A stretch of DNA of 13,628 nucleotides, from NCBI GenBank assembly GCA_036397995.1, contig DASWHX010000162.1, forward strand, positions 1 through 13,628. Reading direction: 5' to 3'. The number at the start of each line of letters is the position of its first letter. Within the stretch, counting starts at the first letter, position 1. Under the pieces are notes generated by a model. The model was not told the origin of the DNA and did not search any database. It saw nothing but the letters and a program-made list of their open reading frames with translations. Shown here piece after piece: positions 1-7,051 of the stretch. Position numbers and translations under genes: made by a program. This DNA comes from DASWHX01 sp036397995. Lineage in GTDB: Bacteria > Bacteroidota > Bacteroidia > Cytophagales > Cyclobacteriaceae.

Positions 1-1299
1 ACTGGTGCACAGCGCTCCGGCTCCGTCTGTAACTTCTACTGTATAGCTGCCGCTCTCCGCTACCGTGCCCAGGGTAATATCCTGAGTCGTGATGCCGGTG
101 GAGATGCCGTTCTTATACCATAGGTATGTCCCCCCGTTGGGTGCCGCGCTGCTCTGAAGTGTCACGCTCGTGGTGCCCCCGTCTTCACAGAAGGTTGTTG
201 TTCCCAGGGTTACCGTGATGGTCGGGGTCGCCGGGGTGGCCTCGAAAGAAATGACGGTGTTTTCAGATCCAGGACAACCTCCCGTGGCTGTCAAAGTCAG
301 TGTGACCGAGCCATTTATAATGTCATTAGCACCGGGCTGGTAGTTCGCGGCCACAGTTGTTGTGTTTGGACTAAATCCGCCATCACCCGAGGTAGACCAA
401 ACCCCGCCTGTTGCTCCAACGACAGAACTACCAGAAAGATCTATGAAATCCCCCTTACAAGCGGGATTTGGAGTAGCTGGGGCAATCGTAATTGTAGGAA
501 CAGAGCCCGTGACAGTGACAGTAATATCATCCGTATCAAAACAGCCTGTACTTGTATCAGTTACTGTGACGGTATATGTTTCAGTTGATGTTGGACTTGC
601 ATTCGGATTTGCTGAAGTTGTAGAACTCAAACCGGTTGAAGGAGACCAACTGTAAGTATATATTGGACTGTCTCCTCCTCCAGAAGCGGTGGGTGTACCC
701 CCTATCTGAACAGATTCACCGGAGCAAATTGATACATCAGATCCCGCATTAGCAACAACAACACTTGCCTTTAAACCAGATCCAACCTGAGTTCCATCCG
801 CTAAACCATTAATACTAACGGATCCACCTTGTCTGGTAATGATGTAGGATTCATTCCCTGCAATTCCAGAATTAACTTGTAATCCAGAAATGGTTATAGC
901 ATCGATCTTATCATTTACACCCCCACCGGTGTTATTGAAGTCAAAAGTAATAGTAACCGTTGTGGCTGTCCAGCCACCAAGCGAAATTGAGGATACGTCA
1001 TCTGTACCTGACGTTGATGTAGCTGTTCCCGCTCCATTAACAAAAGAGAAATTCGCGTTATTTAATTCAAGTATAAATGTAACGCCGCTCCCGGAGCCAT
1101 TTGCCCCTCCAATGGCCTCATTATTTGCGTCATTGACCTCGTCAATTACAATATCACTTAGTGTGACTGTTCCGGTGCCACAAATTGTGGGCGCAGTTCC
1201 CTGCGTAATAGTGACCTGTGAAAAAACTGCAGTAACACCCAGGAACAAGAGTCCCAGGGTAAAAGCAAAAAAGTGGAGCAAAAAGCGACCTTTAATCAT
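1..1299 (-). CDS. Secreted PKD/Ig-like repeat adhesin-type protein (3' end cut by window edge)
   Basis: An open frame of 433 codons reads leftward from an ATG at 1299 to base 1 with no stop, so the C-terminus lies outside the window. Residues 1-28 form a signal peptide (MIKGRFLL, a hydrophobic run, then AVFSQ), so the protein is exported. Residues 29-180 are a Gly/Ser/Thr/Asn-rich beta domain I do not recognise. Residues 184-264 are a PKD-like domain (NAGSDVSIC, YSWSPSTGLSS, ETYTVTVTD, then TGC). Residues 268-353 form a second beta-sandwich-like module and about 357-433 an Ig-like module (TYLWYKNG, GSYTVEVTD). Such proteins in Bacteroidota are often very large, surface-exposed and exported by the type IX system through a C-terminal sorting domain; that end is not visible here. 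Composition changes sharply near residue 353: the last 240 bases of the window are about 60% GC by hand count, unlike the AT-rich 5' part. The specific ligand is unknown. Confidence 0.85.
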   Translation of the reverse strand, partial: MIKGRFLLHFFAFTLGLLFLGVTAVFSQVTITQGTAPTICGTGTVTLSDIVIDEVNDANNEAIGGANGSGSGVTFILELNNANFSFVNGAGTATSTSGTDDVSSISLGGWTATTVTITFDFNNTGGGVNDKIDAITISGLQVNSGIAGNESYIITRQGGSVSINGLADGTQVGSGLKASVVVANAGSDVSICSGESVQIGGTPTASGGGDSPIYTYSWSPSTGLSSTTSANPNASPTSTETYTVTVTDTSTGCFDTDDITVTVTGSVPTITIAPATPNPACKGDFIDLSGSSVVGATGGVWSTSGDGGFSPNTTTVAANYQPGANDIINGSVTLTLTATGGCPGSENTVISFEATPATPTITVTLGTTTFCEDGGTTSVTLQSSAAPNGGTYLWYKNGISTGITTQDITLGTVAESGSYTVEVTDGAGALCTS

Positions 1300-1351
1300 T
1301 TACCAGTGTGAAAGCCAGAGGGTTTAGCTGCTATTTATTCATTCAATCTCA

Positions 1352-1359
1352 CAAAAGTA
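1352..1359 (-). promoter_or_regulatory. Possible -7 promoter box for the adhesin gene
   Basis: The minus strand reads TACTTTTG, an exact match to the Bacteroidota -7 consensus TAnnTTTG, and lies 52 bp before the adhesin ATG. It sits in the 126-bp gap (1300-1425) after the lipoprotein stop, which suggests that the adhesin has its own promoter. I found no TTG -33 element at the usual distance, so this is a weak prediction. The rest of the gap is AT-rich and shows no clear terminator. Confidence 0.35.
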
Positions 1360-1425
1360 ACCCACATCAGTTACACATGTGATACGAATTTTACCTAAAA
1401 TAAAAAATTCAATTAATTACCTAAA

Positions 1426-2679
1426 TCAAAAATTCATTTCTCCATCAGGACCAGCCTTTATCAGCACCATTTTGAATTGGTTTTCCAATTGAAAACTTCC
1501 GGTTAAAACAATCCCACCATCCTGTGATTGAATAAGTGATCCGGCTTCATCCAATCCATCAGTTCCGAAGGTTCTGCTCCATATTACAATACCCTCATTA
1601 TCAATTTTTGCAAGGTAAATGTCTTTGTTTTCAGGACTTACAATCTGGTTCCCGGTAATAATGAATCCGCCACCGGTAGCCTCATATATGCTGATTCCTT
1701 CGGTATTTGAAACATTAATTGATTTCCCATTCCCGGAGGGTGCACTTAAATCACTTCTCAAAAAAGTCACATAAATACTGCTTGTCGCGGCCATTGAAGT
1801 ACCAATCATAGCGAAACTGTTAACTGATGTTACTGTAACAGATTTAGCGAATTCTTCCCCAGCTGTTCCATACTGGCTCAGGATACCATTTGGCAATCCA
1901 TTTACACTGGTTGGAAATGTAAAAAAAGTATGTAAATCGGTCTGACTATTGGCAGGAGTTGGAGTATCTGTGGTTCCAAAAAAAGCAAAAGATCCTGAAC
2001 TCAATTCAACTACTTTAATTCCTTCATCATCACCGGAATAACCATAAACATTCGTCCAAACCGGATCCTCCACAAAATTAAAGTCCATTTTAACAGTATA
2101 AATATCTCTTAGGTCGGAAGGCGGGTTGGGTTTAGTAATCCGATCCAGATCAGTAGTAGTTCCACAGATAATAATTCCATTGGAAATCAGTGATAAACCA
2201 TTAATGATATTATCTTCCAGCGGGTTACCAAAAACAGCGCTATCATATACCGCAAATTCGTCATCGGGCACCTTATATACAACTGCATCTATTTTTTGAT
2301 TTGTATTTTCAGAATTCACCACAAATAAAAATTCACCCGAAGGTAAAATTTCAATAGCTACGCTTTCATCTTTTCGGTTTCCTCCAAATGTCCGATGATA
2401 CATTTCATTCCCTTGCGCATCAGTCCGCACTAAGTAAATATCCTGATCAATTGTTCCATTGGAAAAACCCGTCGTATCCGAGTTTCCAATAATTATATAA
2501 CCGCTGCCATCAGGCAATTGTTTTAAATCTTTCCCAACCTGATCACCCTGAATTCCATACAGTTTATAAAAAACTTTTTCAAAGCCCGGCTCCAATCCTG
2601 AAGAAGTATCGCAGCCTATAGTAGTAAAAATACTAATGATTATGAGCAAATTTATTATTTTTCCTACAAGGTGTTTCAA
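1426..2679 (-). CDS. Outer-membrane lipoprotein with seven-repeat beta-propeller
   Basis: This is a 417-residue lipoprotein. Residues 1-22 are a lipoprotein signal peptide with a hydrophobic core (IINLLIIISIF) and a lipobox-like TTIGC, with lipidated Cys23. The mature part consists of about seven repeats of the type 'D.YLvK.D..G...W...fG....D.a.s......GgfiitG', at about 33-67, 78-124, 132-176, 191-238, 248-295, 302-346 and 352-398. The first repeat lacks its leading strands, and a matching segment (FKMVLIKAGPDG) is found at the very C-terminus. This is what a seven-bladed propeller closed by a shared 'velcro' blade would look like. The start is TTG; there is no usable ATG before the signal peptide. 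AAGGA lies 8 bases upstream, inside the last codons of the preceding barrel gene, and the gap between the two genes is 3 bp, so translation is probably coupled. A binding or scaffold role at the outer membrane is inferred; no catalytic motif is seen. Confidence 0.85.
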   Translation of the reverse strand: MKHLVGKIINLLIIISIFTTIGCDTSSGLEPGFEKVFYKLYGIQGDQVGKDLKQLPDGSGYIIIGNSDTTGFSNGTIDQDIYLVRTDAQGNEMYHRTFGGNRKDESVAIEILPSGEFLFVVNSENTNQKIDAVVYKVPDDEFAVYDSAVFGNPLEDNIINGLSLISNGIIICGTTTDLDRITKPNPPSDLRDIYTVKMDFNFVEDPVWTNVYGYSGDDEGIKVVELSSGSFAFFGTTDTPTPANSQTDLHTFFTFPTSVNGLPNGILSQYGTAGEEFAKSVTVTSVNSFAMIGTSMAATSSIYVTFLRSDLSAPSGNGKSINVSNTEGISIYEATGGGFIITGNQIVSPENKDIYLAKIDNEGIVIWSRTFGTDGLDEAGSLIQSQDGGIVLTGSFQLENQFKMVLIKAGPDGEMNF

Positions 2680-2682
2680 CTT

Positions 2683-3819
2683 CTAGTTCCTTTTAATTAT
2701 TCCTCTAATGCCCTTTGCACCCCGAACTTTTTTTCTTGGCTTGTACAATGGCTTGACATATCCAACGGTAAAGGTCAAATCATTAATTCGAATATCATCC
2801 AAAACAATTCCCAAAGTTGTTGCCAAAGAACTTTCCTCTTCAAGACTATTGGCTTCGATATTGGTTAATAGATATCTTTCCCCGACATTCTGATGATTCA
2901 GCAACCCAGCGTTCATTCTTATATCAAACGACAAATACTGATAATTCAATCGGTATTTAACACCAAGCCCGGCAACTATTGCAGTATTTAAGGTATTTCT
3001 TAATTCATTAGCATTTTGGATATCAGGAACAATTACAGGTTGAGTTGCATTACCACCATCATCTGTAAAAGTATTATTATCGAAACGCATATCACTAAAT
3101 CCTGAAAGAAGATTTATTTTCAATGCATAGCCACCATAAACATAAGGATGCCATTTCTTTGTAGGATAGGTTATACGCAAAAAAAGTGGAATGCTTAAAC
3201 CAAGTATATTTTCGCTATAATTCTGTCCATCCTGGTCAAAAATTGTATTGTTCCAATTATATGATCTTCTTTCGAGGGCAAGTTCCAAACCTATGGAGAA
3301 ATAATCGCTTAAGTTGTAGTCAACTCCTGCGCCCAGAGTAAACCCTATCCCAATTTCATAGTTTTCGGTATTCAGGTTTGTGTTGCCAACACTGTAATTA
3401 TTGATAACAAAGGGTATTGTAGCATTAATACCCAATTTCAGGAGTTGTAAAGTGAAGAAGGGCGTGGTAGTAAATTTATCATTCAAATAAATGATTTCTA
3501 TCGGATCAATTGCAGGATCAACCTTATGCTCAGGATCAAGTTCCAGTAACTCAAGGTAACTGTTTTCAGCACCAATAGGATCATCAATATATAAGTAGAC
3601 AACTGTTAAAAGTTTATAAGCCTCAATTCTTTGTTCATTACTGAATCCTGCATCAATGCAATTTTTTAACATGGAAGGGATTCCGTAGAAATGTCCCTGG
3701 TTAAAACTTTCCTGCGCCTCTGCAAGTTTCTGAGAGCATGCAGTTTGTGCCCATGATTCAGCAACTGCCAGAAGCATTAGAATAAGTAAAAGGTTTACCG
3801 TTTTTCGCAATCTGATCAC
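2683..3819 (-). CDS. Outer-membrane beta-barrel protein with N-terminal periplasmic helical domain
   Basis: This 378-residue protein has a signal peptide (RKTVNLLLILMLLAVAESWAQ, cleavage near residue 25). Residues 27-115 are a helical, TPR-like domain: CSQKLAEAQESF, two more helices with AYKLLTVVYLYIDD, then AENSYLELLELDPEH and EIIYLNDKF. From about residue 121 to 358 there are alternating hydrophobic and aromatic strands with Gly turns (GIGFTLGAGVDYNL, FSIGLELALERRSY, PYVYGGYALKI, LTFTVGYVKPLY), typical of PorT-like/OMP barrel proteins. An unusual basic tail follows (PRKKVRGAKGIRGIIKRN). The predicted GTG start overlaps the ATPase stop (GTGA, 3819-3816). An in-frame TTG at 3810-3808, three codons in, is better placed relative to AGGA at 3824-3821 and leaves a normal signal peptide, so the true start is uncertain by three codons. 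It probably forms an outer-membrane partner of the adjacent ATPase and lipoprotein (inferred). It does not look like PorP/SprF. Confidence 0.85.
   Translation of the reverse strand: MIRLRKTVNLLLILMLLAVAESWAQTACSQKLAEAQESFNQGHFYGIPSMLKNCIDAGFSNEQRIEAYKLLTVVYLYIDDPIGAENSYLELLELDPEHKVDPAIDPIEIIYLNDKFTTTPFFTLQLLKLGINATIPFVINNYSVGNTNLNTENYEIGIGFTLGAGVDYNLSDYFSIGLELALERRSYNWNNTIFDQDGQNYSENILGLSIPLFLRITYPTKKWHPYVYGGYALKINLLSGFSDMRFDNNTFTDDGGNATQPVIVPDIQNANELRNTLNTAIVAGLGVKYRLNYQYLSFDIRMNAGLLNHQNVGERYLLTNIEANSLEEESSLATTLGIVLDDIRINDLTFTVGYVKPLYKPRKKVRGAKGIRGIIKRN
2688..2692 (-). promoter_or_regulatory. Shine-Dalgarno site deciding the TTG start of the lipoprotein
   Basis: The minus strand reads AAGGA, 8 bases before the TTG at 2679-2677. 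It overlaps the last sense codons (AGG AAC) of the barrel gene, whose TAG stop is at 2685-2683. A visible SD is unusual in this window, where most genes have A-rich leaders without one, and it supports TTG as the real start. Confidence 0.6.
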
Positions 3820-6800
3820 TTCCTAAGACTCAGGCTTTTGTTACACGTTATTTGATATTCAACCTTATTACCGACGTATCTTTCCCACTCCCGCTGAGTG
3901 AAATTTCGGATTATCAAATCGCACATCTCTTGAGACAAAGTTTCTGCATGAGTGGGCCAATATCTAATAACTCCATTGGAGCTGGAGGCAACGATATATT
4001 CACCATCAGGGCTAAAATCCACATCCCAGATATGCGACATCTCAGGCCCAGTAAGATTGAGTGGTAAATCATCCAGGTTACTCATAATCCAGATATGAAC
4101 GGTTCCATCCCGACTTCCCGCTGCGACCAGCTTATCATCTTTACTAAACTCAACATCACTTATCTGAGCGGTGGCACCAATCAGCTCATTTAAAACTTCA
4201 CCTGATTGAGAATCTAATAATCGAACAATGGCAAACTGATCACCTACTCCTATAAGGTCGCCTTTCTTACTAAATTTAACGCTTTGAATTATATTTCCGG
4301 GTAATTCAAGTAACAGCTTTTCGTTAAAAGCCTGGGTATCATAAATATACACATTCCCATCTAATCCTCCTGTTACAATTCTTGAACCATCAGGAGAGAC
4401 AGTAATTGAAAGCATCTTGCCGGGTAAATTTTTTATTAACCGGCTTTTCGCAAAATCGAAATATCTCAGAGTTTGATCATAACCAGATGAATACAATCCT
4501 TTGCTATCAGGAGTGAATTCAATATCATACACCAATCCCTTGTGACCTGTAACTTCGATTGGTCTTCCTCCCATTACCAAATCATAAAGTTCAATAGAAC
4601 TTGAATCGGAAGCTACGGCAAGCCATTTGTTATCAGGACTTACCTTGATCATTTTTCTTGGATATGCCTTTTGACCCAACAGCATCGGGATTGAATCTCT
4701 TGAATCAAAAGCCCACTTGAGGATTTGGCCATCACTGCCAGCGGTAAAAATATTTTTCCCATCCTGACTAAACGCAACTGTGCGAACTGCATTTTGGTGA
4801 CCGGAGAATTTGTTATAGGTAACGCCATAGTAAGCCGACATTGCATTATTCAATCCTTCATAGATATAATTGTCATACTCTTTTCCACCATTATCATTAT
4901 TGAAAAAGAAAGCCTGCTGAGCGAGTAATCCTTTGAGGTCTGGATCTTTCACATTCAGCGCTTTCACAGACATCGATTGAGCAATAGAAAGCAGGAGAAG
5001 TCTGGATGCTTCCTCATTCGCTCTCAATGCCTCAGCTGTCTTTTCTTCAGCAACTAATCGGGCACTGTCGGCCAATTTTGTTTGGGCCTGGGCAATAGCA
5101 GTTTGCTTCCTGGCAATTTCAGCCTGTTGTTCTGCAAACTCCAGATTAGCAAGAGCATCACGTTTTGCAAAATCTGCTATTTGGGCATTACTTTCTGCAA
5201 GTCTTGTTTGTTCAAGGGCATTTTCTCTTTCTTTAATTGCTTCATCAGCACTTTGCTCTGCAGCTATTTTACTTGTTTCCGCCTCTTCTGCTCTTTGTTC
5301 GGCAAGTACGCGCTGAGTATCAGCTTCTATTCGTTGGGTAATTCCAAAAATGAAAAAGAAGATTGCAACGATGGCTGCAATTGCAAGTATTACTGCAACA
5401 GCTCGAGTTCGTCGTAATAACCGTTTTTGCTGCAGCTCCTGATTTCGCTGTTCGGCCTCATAGGTAATTCTACTTGTATCAAGAAAAACGATGGCTCTTT
5501 CAAAAGCTTCGTCATACCTTCGAGCCCAGATTCTTGTTGGTTTCTGTTTTTTCTGCCAGTTAAGGGCCAGCTGCAAGTCGGGGGGTCTCCATAAACCCGT
5601 GCGACCTACCTGATACATTGCCGCTGCATCGGAAAGTCGCAGATACATCTGAGCCGATTCTGATTCCTCTTCAACCCAATTTTTCAATCTTGTCCAGATT
5701 CTCATCAAGCTCTCGTGAGAAACTTCTATAACTGAATCCGGAGTTAATTTGAATGGTGCAGCAGGCATTAACAATGACCTGCCAGGCTTCCTGAAATGTT
5801 CAATAACTTCAATAACATCAAACGCATCTACTCCGGCGATCTCCGCAATTACTCCAACTTTAGTTGGTTTTCTGATTCCGAAGTTATCAACTCCCTTCTC
5901 AGTGATAGTCTTAAAAAGTATTTCCGCAATCTCTTTATGTCGTGTGCTCAATTCATCATATGCTTCATTTGCATGCTGAGACAGCGCTTCACTCATCCGG
6001 CCTACGGCATTATAGTGCCGGATGTCCATAGGTTCACCTGGTTCTTTATGTTCTACCCAATATTCCCATGTCCGCATCAGTGCATGCTGGAGGATTGGTA
6101 ACTGGTCCTGGTTGTCGCCCATGTCCTGCATTAGGCGGCTCACCAACCTTTCAGAGATCCGTCCCCCGCCAACTGCAATTGGTCCTTCAATTGCTATCCT
6201 TCGTTTTTCCCGGGTCATCTGAGGAACGAGGTAATTGCTTTGGTTTATTTTGTCTGTAAGTCTTGGGTATTTGGAGCATGCACCCATGTAGTCGCTCCGC
6301 ATAGAAATGGTAAGGTAAATCGGGACCTCATCCTGTTCGACGGCTTTTAGTAAAAGGTTGACAAATTCAGTTGATTCATCTTCGGATTCAGCAATTCTTT
6401 CTTCTTCACGATATCTAAAAAGCTCTTCAAACTGGTCAATCATAATTAACAAGTTTTCACCTGTTGCAAGATTGTGCCTCCGTGCAATGTCGATTAGACC
6501 TGTATTGCTTCCTCTTAATACTGAAGAAACAATGGTTTTGTTAATTATTTTCTCCTCTTCACTTGCGGACTGATATTCCGGATCTTTAGATAAGAGTGCC
6601 TCTGCAAGATTATCAATTGGGGCTATTCCAGGTCTTGAAATAATAACATTCCAATTCGGGCTCTTTTCCGTAACAAATCCACCAAATAAAACAGGCACCA
6701 AACCACAATTAAGCAAGGAAGATTTCCCACTGCCGGAATAACCTAAAATTGCAGCAAACTTGTTTTCCGCCAGTTTTTGCAAGATTTCATCAACCTGGCT

Positions 6801-6944
6801 TTCCCGACCAAAAAAGAGATGACACTCATCAATTGAGAAAGGCCTGAGCCCTGGAAATGGGTTTGACAGCTTTAAGTCTTCCCTTATTTCCGCCTCAAGG
6901 ACTTCAGCCTCACGAGGCTCCATATGGATTTCGTAATTGAGCAT
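3816..6944 (-). CDS. Membrane-anchored STAND-family (nSTAND1-like) ATPase with coiled coil and seven WD40 repeats
   Basis: This is a 1042-residue multidomain protein. The NTPase begins at about residue 28 (NPFPGLRPF, LFFGRE). Walker A is GYSGSGKSS at 68-76 and Walker B is LLIMIDQFEELF at 165-176. The MRSDYMG segment follows at 215-221, and a helical/winged-helix region ends with VSHESLMRIWTRLKNWVEEE near 408-427. A basic stretch (KRLLRRTR) precedes a single membrane helix at about 513-535. Residues 538-650 are an Ala/Glu/Gln-rich coiled coil. Seven WD40 repeats can be counted at about 716-745, 762-788, 800-830, 843-869, 884-910, 926-953 and 970-997. A C-terminal segment with TQREWERYVG and a late Cys follows. 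The positive-inside rule places the ATPase in the cytosol and the coiled coil plus propeller in the periplasm. STAND proteins are ligand-gated switches that oligomerise. No effector domain precedes the NTPase. It overlaps the barrel gene by 4 bp. Met8 is an alternative start; neither has an SD. Confidence 0.9.
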   Translation of the reverse strand: MLNYEIHMEPREAEVLEAEIREDLKLSNPFPGLRPFSIDECHLFFGRESQVDEILQKLAENKFAAILGYSGSGKSSLLNCGLVPVLFGGFVTEKSPNWNVIISRPGIAPIDNLAEALLSKDPEYQSASEEEKIINKTIVSSVLRGSNTGLIDIARRHNLATGENLLIMIDQFEELFRYREEERIAESEDESTEFVNLLLKAVEQDEVPIYLTISMRSDYMGACSKYPRLTDKINQSNYLVPQMTREKRRIAIEGPIAVGGGRISERLVSRLMQDMGDNQDQLPILQHALMRTWEYWVEHKEPGEPMDIRHYNAVGRMSEALSQHANEAYDELSTRHKEIAEILFKTITEKGVDNFGIRKPTKVGVIAEIAGVDAFDVIEVIEHFRKPGRSLLMPAAPFKLTPDSVIEVSHESLMRIWTRLKNWVEEESESAQMYLRLSDAAAMYQVGRTGLWRPPDLQLALNWQKKQKPTRIWARRYDEAFERAIVFLDTSRITYEAEQRNQELQQKRLLRRTRAVAVILAIAAIVAIFFFIFGITQRIEADTQRVLAEQRAEEAETSKIAAEQSADEAIKERENALEQTRLAESNAQIADFAKRDALANLEFAEQQAEIARKQTAIAQAQTKLADSARLVAEEKTAEALRANEEASRLLLLSIAQSMSVKALNVKDPDLKGLLAQQAFFFNNDNGGKEYDNYIYEGLNNAMSAYYGVTYNKFSGHQNAVRTVAFSQDGKNIFTAGSDGQILKWAFDSRDSIPMLLGQKAYPRKMIKVSPDNKWLAVASDSSSIELYDLVMGGRPIEVTGHKGLVYDIEFTPDSKGLYSSGYDQTLRYFDFAKSRLIKNLPGKMLSITVSPDGSRIVTGGLDGNVYIYDTQAFNEKLLLELPGNIIQSVKFSKKGDLIGVGDQFAIVRLLDSQSGEVLNELIGATAQISDVEFSKDDKLVAAGSRDGTVHIWIMSNLDDLPLNLTGPEMSHIWDVDFSPDGEYIVASSSNGVIRYWPTHAETLSQEMCDLIIRNFTQREWERYVGNKVEYQITCNKSLSLRK

Positions 6945-6982
6945 TTCAGGTTTAGTACAATCTTTAAGGGCTGCTAGAGCCG

Positions 6983-7013
6983 CAAATTAGTAAATTATAT
7001 ATGAAAAATACAA
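6983..7013 (-). promoter_or_regulatory. Possible promoter of the STAND ATPase operon
   Basis: In the 107-bp gap between the transporter stop and the ATPase start, the minus strand carries TTG (7013-7011), 21 bases, then TAATTTG (6989-6983). This resembles the Bacteroidota TTG...TAnnTTTG arrangement, but the -7 box is one base short. If used, it gives a leader of about 35 nt. The leader contains a small GGCT-CTAGC-AGCC inverted repeat at 6969-6981, too short to call a structure. Confidence 0.3.
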
Positions 7014-7051
7014 ACTTTTAACAATACCTTATAATTATTATCCCCCATTCC

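Noticed and set aside
362..1327. Rightward open frames at 362-655 and 890-1327
   Set aside because: They lie antisense to the adhesin, are Val/Pro/Ser-rich as expected from the reverse of Thr/Gly-rich codons, and have no recognisable domain or signal.
1374..1381. CACATGTG palindrome in front of the adhesin as an operator
   Set aside because: It is only 8 bp, flanks do not extend the symmetry, and such sites are expected by chance.
2683..3819. Barrel protein as a PorP/SprF gliding-type protein
   Set aside because: The N-terminal helical domain and strand pattern fit a PorT-like/general OMP barrel; no PorP/SprF hallmark was recognised.
3816..6944. The STAND ATPase as an antiphage (Avs-like) defence protein
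   Set aside because: It has no effector domain, carries a membrane helix and sits with outer-membrane genes, not with defence or mobile genes.
7027..7044. AT-rich inverted repeat after the transporter stop as a terminator
   Set aside because: The ATAAT/ATTAT arms are short, contain no G-C pairs and are not followed by a T-run on the minus strand.
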